Of a stretch of DNA of 21,228 bases, positions 1-6,711 are shown piece after piece. The position numbers and the translations under genes are program-made. The first letter of the stretch is position 1. Every line of letters begins with the position of its first letter. This stretch comes from SPCO01 sp964579825 (GTDB lineage: Bacteria; Chloroflexota; Limnocylindria; Limnocylindrales; CSP1-4), in contig CAZOHT010000043.1 of the NCBI GenBank assembly GCA_964579825.1, forward strand, positions 1-21,228, given 5' to 3'. Under the pieces are notes generated by a model, which saw only the letters and a program-made list of their open reading frames with translations, made no database searches and had not been told where the DNA came from.

Positions 1-438
1 GTAGTCGGTCGAACGCGGGCCATAGACGAGGAGCATGAGCGCCACGATAGGCGCTGGACGCCCCGGGCGCGCGAAGTCCTGGCCGTGAGTTGCCGGCTGG
101 GCGGCGTGAACAAGGTCCTTGCCGTCCTGTTGCTCGCGGCGAAGTTCGGTGTGCCAGTCTGTCCGCATGCGGGGGGCGTCGGGCTGTGCGAGTACGTCCA
201 GCACCTGGCGATCTTCGACTACATCGCCGTGAGCGGCTCACTGGAGGACCGGGTCGTCGAGTACGTGGACCACCTGCACGAGCACTTCATCTCGCCGGCG
301 CTGATCCGCGACGGTCGATATGTCGTGCCGAGCGCACCCGGGTACAGCATCACGATGCGACCCGAGTCGCTCGAGCGCTACGCCTTCCCTGACGGCGAGG
401 CGTGGGCCGCCCCCACCCTGACCGGCCGGACCTCGTGA
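1..438 (+). CDS. L-fuconate dehydratase, C-terminal fragment (enolase superfamily)
   Basis: This is the 3' end of an enolase-superfamily sugar-acid dehydratase. L-fuconate dehydratase removes water from L-fuconate to give 2-keto-3-deoxy-L-fuconate in the cytoplasm. From about base 88 the translation reads as the end of the barrel and the C-terminal tail of the FucD/ENOSF1 group: SCRLGGVN, then KFGVPVCPHAGGVGLCEYVQHL, then YVDHLHEHF, then PGYSITMRPESLERY. The His of CPHAGG corresponds to the catalytic acid/base His of the family. The frame is open back to base 1, but codons 1-29 do not resemble the preceding family strand, so the gene may be truncated or misjoined near base 88. The TGA overlaps the GTG of the next gene by 4 nt, which implies translational coupling. 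The family call is strong. The substrate follows from sequence type and neighbours. Confidence 0.8.
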   Translation, partial: VVGRTRAIDEEHERHDRRWTPRAREVLAVSCRLGGVNKVLAVLLLAAKFGVPVCPHAGGVGLCEYVQHLAIFDYIAVSGSLEDRVVEYVDHLHEHFISPALIRDGRYVVPSAPGYSITMRPESLERYAFPDGEAWAAPTLTGRTS

Positions 439-1208
439 GCGGGCGACTCGGGGACAAGGTCTGCCTCATCACCGGGGCCGGCTCCGGGATCGGGCGGGCG
501 TCGGCCATCCGCTTCGCTGCGGAGGGCGCATCCGTCGCGGTCGCCGACGTCGACGCGGCGGGCGCCGCCGAGACCGTCCGGCTGGTCGAGGAAGCCGGCG
601 GGACGGCCGCGGCCTTCACCGTCAACGTCACGGATCCCGCGGACTGCGAGGCCCTGGCCGCGGCTGTCCTCGGGCGGTTCGGGCGGATCGATGTCCTGTT
701 CAACAACGCCGGGATCGCCGGCGTCGGCGTCCTCCACGAGACATCCGTGGAGCTCTGGGACCGGGTCATGGCCGTGAACGTCCGGGGCGTGTTCCTCGTC
801 GCCCGGGCCGTCCTGCCGACGATGATCGCGGCCGGTCGCGGCTCGATCATCAACATGTCCTCGACCATCGCCGAGATCGGCCTGGCGAATCGGGCGTCGT
901 ATGCCGCGTCCAAGGGGGCGGTCCTGTCGCTCACCCGCCAGATGCAGGCCGACTACGCGCCGCACGGGATCCGGGTCAATGCGCTCCTCCCCGGCACGAT
1001 CCACACGCCATTCGTCGATCGCTACCTCGCGGAGAGCTATGACGATCCGGTCGCCGGCCTCGAGACCCTCAAGAAGCGCCAGTTGACCGGCGATCTCGGT
1101 CGCCCCGAGGATGTCGCATCGGCGGCCCTGTTCCTCGCGTCCGACGAGTCGTCGTTCGTCCTCGGCTCGGGGCTGTTCGTGGACGGCGGCGTCCGCGGAT
1201 CCAAGTGA
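435..1208 (+). CDS. SDR-family dehydrogenase, probable 2-keto-3-deoxy-L-fuconate dehydrogenase
   Basis: This is a 257-residue classical short-chain dehydrogenase. Counting from the GTG at 435, the cofactor motif TGAGSGIG is at residues 13-20. Asp38 at the end of beta-2 points to NAD rather than NADP. NNAG is at 90-93, with catalytic Ser143, Tyr156 and Lys160 (YAASK) and the usual C-terminal LASDESSFVLGSGLFVDGG. The GTG start is chosen because it forms a GTGA overlap with the preceding stop and places the Rossmann motif at the normal distance from the N-terminus. Lying between a fuconate dehydratase and an FAH-fold hydrolase, it most likely oxidises the C4 hydroxyl of 2-keto-3-deoxy-L-fuconate to the 2,4-diketo acid. 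The SDR family is certain. The substrate is inferred from context, and L-fucose dehydrogenase is an alternative. Confidence 0.88.
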   Translation: MSGRLGDKVCLITGAGSGIGRASAIRFAAEGASVAVADVDAAGAAETVRLVEEAGGTAAAFTVNVTDPADCEALAAAVLGRFGRIDVLFNNAGIAGVGVLHETSVELWDRVMAVNVRGVFLVARAVLPTMIAAGRGSIINMSSTIAEIGLANRASYAASKGAVLSLTRQMQADYAPHGIRVNALLPGTIHTPFVDRYLAESYDDPVAGLETLKKRQLTGDLGRPEDVASAALFLASDESSFVLGSGLFVDGGVRGSK

Positions 1209-1215
1209 GGGACCC

Positions 1216-2097
1216 ATGCGACTCCTGAGCCACCGAGCCGACGACGGCGAACGCCTGGCCGTCGTCACCGCGGCCGATGACATCGTCGACGTCGCGGACC
1301 TTCTGGGCGAGCCTGGCTGGACGATGGGGCGTCTGCTCGGCGAGGGTCCGGCTGCGGTCGAACGCATCCGGGCGGCTCTGACCGCCGGGGGCACGTGGCC
1401 GGCCCGGCCACTCCCCGGGATCGTGCCGCTCCCCCCGGTCGTTCGACCGGGCAAGATCGTGGCCGTCGGGCGGAACTACGCCGACCATGCCGCCGAGCAG
1501 GGTGTCGCCACCGCCGACGACCCGATCCTGTTCACGAAGTACGGCTCGTCCGTCGTCCCCGATGGTGCCGACATCGCCTGGCGGGCCGTCGATACGCAGC
1601 AGGTGGACTACGAGGCCGAGCTCGCGGTCATCATCGGGACGGCCGCGCGCGACGTCCCGCAGGATCGCGCCCTGGACCACGTCCTGGGCTATGCGTGCCT
1701 GAACGACGTCTCCGCGCGGGACCTCCAGTTCGGCGACGGCCAGTGGGTGCGCGGCAAGAGCCTCGATACGTTCTGCCCGTTCGGGCCGTGGATCGTCACC
1801 GCCGACGAGATCCCGGACCCGCAGGCGTTGCGCATCCGCTGTCTCGTCAACGGCGAGGTCCTGCAGGACGCGAATACCTCGCAGATGCTGCATGGCGTCG
1901 CGGCCCTGATCGCGTTCTGCTCGCGCTTCTTCACCCTCGAACCCGGTGACGTCATCGCGACCGGCACCCCGGCCGGTGTCGGGGTGTTCCGCAAGCCGCC
2001 GCGCTTCCTCGGCGACGGCGACGAGGTGATCATCGACATCGAAGGCGTGGGCCGGCTGCGCAACCGCTGCGTCGTGGCGCCCGATCGAGCGTCCTGA
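1216..2097 (+). CDS. FAH-family hydrolase, probable 2,4-diketo-3-deoxy-L-fuconate hydrolase
   Basis: This is a 293-residue protein of the fumarylacetoacetate hydrolase fold. The N-terminal 70 residues form the small cap-like domain. The catalytic core begins at KIVAVGRNYADHAAEQG (80-96). Metal ligands are visible as Glu133 and Glu135 in VDYEAELAVIIG and Asp164 in NDVSARDLQ. WVRGKSLDTFCPFGPW (177-192) and the GTPAGVG loop complete the signature. The ATG at 1216 is chosen over upstream in-frame starts because GAGGGA (1207-1212) lies just before it and the N-terminus MRLLSH matches the family. In the non-phosphorylative L-fucose pathway this step cleaves the diketo acid to pyruvate and L-lactate. 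The gene lies 7 nt after the SDR and 3 nt before larA-like. The exact substrate is inferred, because this family also includes acylpyruvases and decarboxylases. Confidence 0.87.
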   Translation: MRLLSHRADDGERLAVVTAADDIVDVADLLGEPGWTMGRLLGEGPAAVERIRAALTAGGTWPARPLPGIVPLPPVVRPGKIVAVGRNYADHAAEQGVATADDPILFTKYGSSVVPDGADIAWRAVDTQQVDYEAELAVIIGTAARDVPQDRALDHVLGYACLNDVSARDLQFGDGQWVRGKSLDTFCPFGPWIVTADEIPDPQALRIRCLVNGEVLQDANTSQMLHGVAALIAFCSRFFTLEPGDVIATGTPAGVGVFRKPPRFLGDGDEVIIDIEGVGRLRNRCVVAPDRAS

Positions 2098-2100
2098 CCG

Positions 2101-3375
2101 ATGACTGGTGGGTCGCGCCAGGTCCGACTCGCCTACGGATCGCACGGCCTGCTCGTCGACCTGCCGTCGTCCGTCACGGTCATCGCGCCTCGTCCACGCG
2201 CGGCCGCGTCCGATCCAGCGGCGACCCTGCGGCAGGCCCTCGCCCAGCCGGTCGCCGGGCCGCCGCTGCATGACCTCGTCCGACCCGGTCAACGCGTCGC
2301 GATCTCGGTCTGCGACGTGACCCGGCCGCAGCCGCGGGCCCTGATGCTCGGCGCGCTCATGGACGTCCTCGACGGCATCGTTCGTCCCGCGGATGTCGTC
2401 GTCCTGATCGCCTCCGGGACGCATCGAGCCAGTTCCGCCGACGAGCGGCTGGCGATGCTTGGGCCCGACGTCCTGGCCACGTGGCGCGTCGAGGATCATG
2501 ACGCGCGGGACCCGGGTCACCTGGTGGACCTCGGCATGGTCGGCGACGTGCCGGTCCGCCTCGCCCGGGAGTGGGTCGAAGCGGACGTCCGCATCACGAC
2601 CGGGTTCGTCGAGCCGCACTTCTTCGCCGGGTTCAGCGGCGGCCCCAAGATGGTCGCGCCCGGCCTGGCCGGGCTCGAGACGACACTCGAGTTGCACAAC
2701 GCCCGGCGGATCGGCGACGCGCGGGCGACGTGGGGCGTCATCGAGGGCAACCCCGTCCACGATGCGGTCCGAGCGATCGCCGCGGCGACCGGCGTCGACG
2801 TCGCCCTCGACGTCCTCCTCGATGACGAGCAGCGCATCACACGGGCGTTCGCCGGGCCGGTCCTTCCGATGCATGCCGCCGCGTGCGCCGCCGCCCGCAC
2901 CGAGGCGATGCAACCGGTCGACGAGCCATTCGACCTCGTGATCACCACCAACAGCGGCTACCCGCTCGACCAGAACCTGTATCAGGCCGTCAAGGGGATG
3001 TCCGCCGCGGCCGAGATCGTGCGTCCCGGCGGCACGATCATCTGCGCCGCCGAGTGCCGCGACGGCCTGCCGGACCATGGTGAGTACGGTCGACTCCTGC
3101 GCGAGGGCACCTCGCCGGCCGACCTGCTGGCTCGCATCGCGGCTTCGCCCACGACCGTCCCCGACCAGTGGCAGGTCCAGATCCAGGCGCGGGTCCAGGC
3201 CAAGGCTCGCGTCCTGCTGCGGACCGACGGCCTGACGGACGAGGCGGTCCGCGCGGCCCATCTCGAACCCATCGCGGATGTCGGCGAGACGGTCGCGGAG
3301 ATCGTCAGGGCAGACCCGTCCACCCGGATCTGTGTGCTCCCGCAGGGCCCGCAGACCATCGCCTACATCGCCTGA
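2101..3375 (+). CDS. larA: LarA-family nickel-pincer 2-hydroxyacid racemase (lactate racemase-like)
   Basis: This 424-residue protein belongs to the LarA (DUF2088) family, which uses the nickel-pincer nucleotide cofactor to racemise or epimerise 2-hydroxyacids. All hallmark residues are visible, nearly at the classical lactate racemase positions: Asp72 and Arg75 in CDVTRP, His108 in SGTHR, His173 in EPHFFAGFSGGPK, Lys183 (cofactor attachment) in GPKMVAPG, His199 in LHN, and Lys298 in YQAVKGMS. It lies 3 nt downstream of the hydrolase gene predicted to release L-lactate, so converting L- to D-lactate is a natural role. LarA homologues also act on other 2-hydroxyacids, so the substrate is not proven. 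The cofactor biosynthesis genes larB, larC and larE are not in this window. The end converges with the APH-like gene, leaving 3 nt between stops. Confidence 0.87.
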   Translation: MTGGSRQVRLAYGSHGLLVDLPSSVTVIAPRPRAAASDPAATLRQALAQPVAGPPLHDLVRPGQRVAISVCDVTRPQPRALMLGALMDVLDGIVRPADVVVLIASGTHRASSADERLAMLGPDVLATWRVEDHDARDPGHLVDLGMVGDVPVRLAREWVEADVRITTGFVEPHFFAGFSGGPKMVAPGLAGLETTLELHNARRIGDARATWGVIEGNPVHDAVRAIAAATGVDVALDVLLDDEQRITRAFAGPVLPMHAAACAAARTEAMQPVDEPFDLVITTNSGYPLDQNLYQAVKGMSAAAEIVRPGGTIICAAECRDGLPDHGEYGRLLREGTSPADLLARIAASPTTVPDQWQVQIQARVQAKARVLLRTDGLTDEAVRAAHLEPIADVGETVAEIVRADPSTRICVLPQGPQTIAYIA

Positions 3376-3378
3376 CGG

Positions 3379-4272
3379 TCATGCCCAGGCGGCGGCCTCG
3401 TCCAGCCGCTGCGCCCAGGCCTGTCTCCGGTCGACGTCGGCGGCATCGGCCGCGGCGACCGACTCCAGCAGTCGCACGAGCATCACCGCACGGATCTCCT
3501 CGTCGGCCAGATCCCCGGATGGCCCGCCGGCGGCGGCGCGGAACGTCGGCCACGCCACCCGCCAGGCGTCCGGGTGGTGGTGTCGGACGACCCAGCCCCA
3601 CCAGGCGACGTCCGCCATCGGCGACCCGAGGCGAGCATGTTCGAGGTCCACCAGGGCGAGGATCTCGCCGCCCGCTCCGACGATGACGTTGACGGGCGCG
3701 AAGTCGCCGTGGACGACGACCGGCCGCCATCGATCCGCGGCGGACAGCCAGTCGATCGCTGCCTCGATGGCCACGACGGTCTCGGGCTGCAGGGCCGCAC
3801 CGACTCGTCGGAGTCGCGCGCTCGCCGTGCGCGCCAGGGCTCGGCTTCCGGCGGCCTCGGCGTCCAGGGTGACGGCCATCGGCGCCACGCCTCGCAGCCG
3901 GCGCACCAGCTCGCCCATCGCTTCCGCCAGACGGATCGATCGATCCGGGTCGGCGAGCCAGGCCGCGCCCGTCACGCCCTCGATCCATGGCGTGACGAGG
4001 TAGTCGGCGTCAGGGGTGTGGACCGTGTCGGCGACCGGGACCGGCAGCCCCGCCGCCGCGAGCCCGCGCATGACGCGCGCCGCCCGTTCGATGACCGCAC
4101 GGGAGCCTGCACCCGACGCGCGCCGGACGGCGACCGAGCGTCCATCCGCAAGGTCGAGTCGGTGGGTCGCCGCGGCATCGCCCCATCCCACCGCACGGCT
4201 CGCGACCGGCCGCGACCCGAGGGCCGCGGCGACGGCAGCCAGCCCCGCGTCGTCGGTCGGCGTGTCCTCCAT
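3379..4272 (-). CDS. APH-family phosphotransferase (aminoglycoside/choline kinase fold)
   Basis: This is a 297-residue protein kinase-like-fold phosphotransferase. The catalytic loop VVHGDFAPVNVIV (186-198) gives catalytic Asp190 and Asn195. The metal-binding segment ALVDLEHARLGSPMADVAWW (206-225) carries Asp209 and Glu211. SVAVRR (46-51) takes the place of the strand holding the ATP-contacting basic residue. Such proteins phosphorylate small hydroxylated molecules, from antibiotics to sugars and choline. Nothing here identifies the substrate, and I would not call it a resistance gene. The ATG at 4272 is supported by a TATGGT box (complement of 4279-4284) 6 nt upstream, implying a leaderless transcript. 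It is divergent from the TatA-like gene across 38 bp and convergent with larA. Confidence 0.85.
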   Translation of the reverse strand: MEDTPTDDAGLAAVAAALGSRPVASRAVGWGDAAATHRLDLADGRSVAVRRASGAGSRAVIERAARVMRGLAAAGLPVPVADTVHTPDADYLVTPWIEGVTGAAWLADPDRSIRLAEAMGELVRRLRGVAPMAVTLDAEAAGSRALARTASARLRRVGAALQPETVVAIEAAIDWLSAADRWRPVVVHGDFAPVNVIVGAGGEILALVDLEHARLGSPMADVAWWGWVVRHHHPDAWRVAWPTFRAAAGGPSGDLADEEIRAVMLVRLLESVAAADAADVDRRQAWAQRLDEAAAWA

Positions 4273-4310
4273 CGGGTCACCATAGCCGACGCTTGGGCTA
4301 CCATCCGCGT
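4273..4310. promoter_or_regulatory. 38-bp divergent promoter with two leaderless-type -10 boxes
   Basis: Two -10-like boxes face outward. TATGGT on the minus strand (complement of 4279-4284) sits exactly 6 nt before the APH ATG, and TACCAT on the plus strand (4299-4304) sits exactly 6 nt before the TatA ATG. The boxes are 14 bp apart, so RNA polymerases for the two directions could hardly bind together. There is no Shine-Dalgarno sequence in either direction. No good -35 hexamer was found. The boxes are seen directly; promoter function and mutual exclusion are inferred. Confidence 0.5.
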
Positions 4311-4505
4311 ATGCCCGACCTCATCATCATCCTGGTTGTCATCCTCATCGCCGCCATCGTCTGGCGCGGACCGAAGACGCTGCCCAAGCTGGGCGAGGCG
4401 CTCGGACGCGGCGTGAAGGAAGCCAAGGCCGGTGCCGCGGCGACCCAGGAGGAGATCCAGGCCCGAACGACCAGCTCGACCGACGAGACGGACCCGCCGG
4501 CCTGA
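4311..4505 (+). CDS. tatA: TatA/TatE-like twin-arginine translocase subunit
   Basis: This 64-residue protein has TatA architecture: a very short N-terminus, one membrane helix (residues 4-18, LIIILVVILIAAIVW), the hinge RGPKTLPKLGEALGRG (19-34) matching the FGPKKLPELGRxxG signature, and then an amphipathic, charged, low-complexity tail. Trp-Arg replaces the usual Phe at the hinge. The ATG at 4311 is preferred to the one at 4293 because the longer form would add a polar MGYHPR stretch before the helix and would absorb the TACCAT box. TatA multimers form the pore of the Tat export pathway with TatC, which is not in this window. The next gene follows after 7 nt. Confidence 0.82.
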   Translation: MPDLIIILVVILIAAIVWRGPKTLPKLGEALGRGVKEAKAGAAATQEEIQARTTSSTDETDPPA

Positions 4506-4512
4506 ACGCGCC

Positions 4513-4983
4513 ATGAGTGGACGGTTCGACGGCGCGATCACGACCCCGGACGAGGACGAGCCGCCACTCGATTCGTCGATCCCGCCCACGCCCGAGCGCC
4601 CGCCGCGACCGGTGCTCGTCGAGCTCGCCTCGGCCATCCTCATCGTCGGCAGCATCACGGCCCTGATGGGCCTCGGCATCCAGCAACTCGTGGCGCCGAA
4701 CCTGCCGGCCGACGCCGGTCTCGGGGTGCTGCTGATCGCCGCGGTCGATCTCGCGACGTTCGCGATCGGCCTCCTGATCCGGGCCGGCCGCTGGTGGCGG
4801 CTGTGCATCAACGTGGTCGCCATCGCCATGTTCCTGTATCTGACCCGCTTCCCGAACCCGATCGCGGTCTTGTACCTGTTCCTCGACACGATCGTCTTCT
4901 TCGCGCTGATGCGGCACCGCGCCTGGTTCGACTGGGATCCATCGCGGCCCACTGGGCCGGCGCCGGCATCCGACCCCACGTGA
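4513..4983 (+). CDS. Small four-helix membrane protein of unknown function
   Basis: This is a 156-residue protein with an acidic, proline-rich N-terminal tail (residues 1-36, PPTPERPPRP), then about four predicted membrane helices near 38-60, 70-90, 96-114 and 116-134, and a polar Pro-rich C-terminus. RAGRWWRLCINVVAIAMFLY is the most distinctive segment. I do not recognise a named family. The ATG at 4513 is chosen because it lies 7 nt after the TatA stop and starts just before the tail; an upstream extension would run back into tatA in another frame. Co-transcription with tatA is likely, but no Tat-related function can be claimed. Confidence 0.7.
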   Translation: MSGRFDGAITTPDEDEPPLDSSIPPTPERPPRPVLVELASAILIVGSITALMGLGIQQLVAPNLPADAGLGVLLIAAVDLATFAIGLLIRAGRWWRLCINVVAIAMFLYLTRFPNPIAVLYLFLDTIVFFALMRHRAWFDWDPSRPTGPAPASDPT

Positions 4984-5011
4984 TCGACGTGACCGGCATG
5001 ACCGAATCGTC

Positions 5012-5614
5012 GTGACCCAGGACGAGCTGGACGCGCTGACCTTCCGCCCAGGACCGGGCTCGCACACCGTGACCGTCTCGATCGACGGCGTGCCGACCGA
5101 GACGCTGGCCGACCTGCCGCCACTCCGCGATCGCCTGTTGTTCGTCGGGCTGAACCCATCGCCGGTCAGCGTGGCGGCCGGCCACTACCACCAGGGCCGC
5201 CTCGGCCGCACGTTCTGGCGCCGGCTGATGCTGGCCGGGATCCTGCCGCCGGGCACGCCGGTCGAGTCCGCCGACGACTCGCTCGTCGCCGAAGGGCACG
5301 GCATCACCGACCTCAGCAAGGCCGTGTCCGCGCGCGACGAGGCCACGGACCGTGAACTCACCGCGGGCGTGGGGCCGCTGTGGCAGAAGATCGCGCTCTG
5401 GCGACCGGCGGCCATCGTCTTCATCTACAAGCGCGGCGCGTCCATCGCCGCCGGCCGCGATCTCGCCGAACCGTGGGGTCAGCTGGCCGGCGTCGCCCTG
5501 GCCGGCCGGCCGTGCGTCCTGATGCCCGGGCCGTACGCCCCCACCGAACAGGTGGACGAGGGCATCAACTTCCTGCGCAACCTGGGGTCGTCCCTGCCGG
5601 TCGACCGGGCCTAG
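5012..5614 (+). CDS. Mug/TDG-like uracil-DNA glycosylase family protein
   Basis: This 200-residue protein resembles the mismatch-specific (G:U/G:T) uracil-DNA glycosylases. After a 40-residue N-terminal extension, LLFVGLNPSPVS (42-53) matches motif A, with Asn48 in the position of the catalytic Asn of Mug/TDG. Next come GHYHQGRLGRTFWRRLMLAG (57-76), GITDLSKAVSARD (97-109), which corresponds to the GLTD segment of Mug, and MPGPYAPTEQ (171-180) in the place of motif B. It would remove uracil, or thymine opposite G, from DNA in base-excision repair. The start is a GTG, 28 nt after the preceding stop, with no clear ribosome-binding site. The superfamily call is good; the exact mismatch specificity is not shown. 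Confidence 0.8.
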   Translation: MTQDELDALTFRPGPGSHTVTVSIDGVPTETLADLPPLRDRLLFVGLNPSPVSVAAGHYHQGRLGRTFWRRLMLAGILPPGTPVESADDSLVAEGHGITDLSKAVSARDEATDRELTAGVGPLWQKIALWRPAAIVFIYKRGASIAAGRDLAEPWGQLAGVALAGRPCVLMPGPYAPTEQVDEGINFLRNLGSSLPVDRA

Positions 5615-5710
5615 GCGGCCGCCGCCGGGTGCGCCACCCAGGCGTCCGTCGCTGCCGGTCGATCGAGCCTCGGCTCCGGTCGACCGCGCGGAGGCCGAAC
5701 CGGTCGACCG
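5598..5710. repeat. Palindromic CGGTCGACCG repeat cluster between convergent genes
   Basis: The 10-bp perfect palindrome CGGTCGACCG occurs at 5598-5607 (inside the end of the glycosylase gene), 5677-5686 and 5701-5710. A one-mismatch copy, CGGTCGATCG, lies at 5656-5665. Three of the four fall in the 118-bp space between the convergent ends at 5614 and 5733, spaced 21 and 24 bp apart. They could be protein-binding sites, a weak bidirectional terminator, or a small intergenic repeat. No function is demonstrated. Confidence 0.55.
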
Positions 5711-5732
5711 CGCCCGGGCCGAGCCCGACCTC

Positions 5733-6710
5733 CTACGCGGCGGCCTCGGCGTCGTCGTGCCGCGAGCCACGGTCCTCGTCCGCCCAGACGACCCGCTCCA
5801 GCGACGGCAGGCCCAGGACGAACCCGGCGAGCAGCGCCAGGTGCCCGATCGCGTACATCGTCTGGCGGATGTAGACGAGGACGTCGTTGAGGGTCTGGTT
5901 CGAGACGGCCACGAACGTGCTCCACGCGACGATCGCGAACGTCGCGACGATCAGGCAGGTCCCGGCCGCCCCGAGATACCAGCCGAGTTCCGGCTCCTCC
6001 CCGGACAGCGCGCAGCGGGTCAGCACCCGCGCGACATACGACCAGGCGAGGATCGTCAGGATCCCGATGACGATGATCGAACCGATGTAGATCCAGACCT
6101 CGGGGGTCAGCGTCGGGTCCGCCACATCCACGCCGGTGAGCGTCCAGACCCGGCCGGCGATCGCCACGACGGCGGTCACGACGATGACCCAGCCCGCGAT
6201 GATCGCGTTCCGGGTGAACGCATAGTTCCGGGCCTTGCTGAGCCCCAGCCCGATGTACAGCAACCCGAACAGCCCGATGAGCGAGACGAACGACGTGTAC
6301 ACGAGCGCCGACGACACGAACCATTCGAGCGCCTCGGGGGCCGGCGTGAGCTGCTTGAACGTCGCCTGGAGCGAGCCTTCGATGGCCCGGAAGAACGTCA
6401 CCGATGCGAAGACCAGCGTCCCGAACAGGAGCGTCCGCGCCCGACTGCCCGCGTCGGGGTGGCGGAGCAGCAGGGCGCCCGGGATGAGGACGGCGCAGAC
6501 CGGTGGGATGACCGCGAGGATGAACGAGAAGATCGCCTGCCCGTCCCAGGCGGTCGTCGCGACCGCTTCGAGGAACGACGCCCAGAAGGCGACGACACCC
6601 AGCACGACGAAGAGCCAACCGAAGGCCTTGGCCGGGACGCGGAGACGTCGCGACCGTGCGTGACTGGGCGGTTCGTCCACGTGCGGACTGTCGGGCGTGG
6701 CGGGCGTCAC
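5733..6710 (-). CDS. Eight-helix integral membrane protein of unknown function
   Basis: This is a 325-residue protein with a soluble, proline- and arginine-rich N-terminus (1-27) and about eight predicted membrane helices near residues 29-50, 58-82, 93-108, 130-156, 168-187, 206-229, 243-267 and 285-302. A short charged tail ends in DDAEAAA. I do not recognise the family and see no transporter or enzyme motif. The GTG at 6710 lies 1 nt after the stop of the upstream NUDIX-MBL gene, so it is almost certainly co-transcribed and coupled to it. A start further in, at another GTG before the first helix, cannot be excluded. It converges with the glycosylase gene across the palindromic repeat region. 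Confidence 0.75.
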   Translation of the reverse strand: MTPATPDSPHVDEPPSHARSRRLRVPAKAFGWLFVVLGVVAFWASFLEAVATTAWDGQAIFSFILAVIPPVCAVLIPGALLLRHPDAGSRARTLLFGTLVFASVTFFRAIEGSLQATFKQLTPAPEALEWFVSSALVYTSFVSLIGLFGLLYIGLGLSKARNYAFTRNAIIAGWVIVVTAVVAIAGRVWTLTGVDVADPTLTPEVWIYIGSIIVIGILTILAWSYVARVLTRCALSGEEPELGWYLGAAGTCLIVATFAIVAWSTFVAVSNQTLNDVLVYIRQTMYAIGHLALLAGFVLGLPSLERVVWADEDRGSRHDDAEAAA

Positions 6711-6711
6711 G

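Noticed and set aside
38..55. Hairpin AGCGCC/GGCGCT near the window start
   Set aside because: It has a 6-bp stem with no U-tract and no defined gene end next to it; such stems are expected by chance at this base composition.
1069..3261. A 730-codon minus-strand open frame
   Set aside because: It is antisense to the SDR, FAH-fold and LarA genes, which carry complete family motifs, and its composition is Asp/Arg/Gly-rich shadow sequence.
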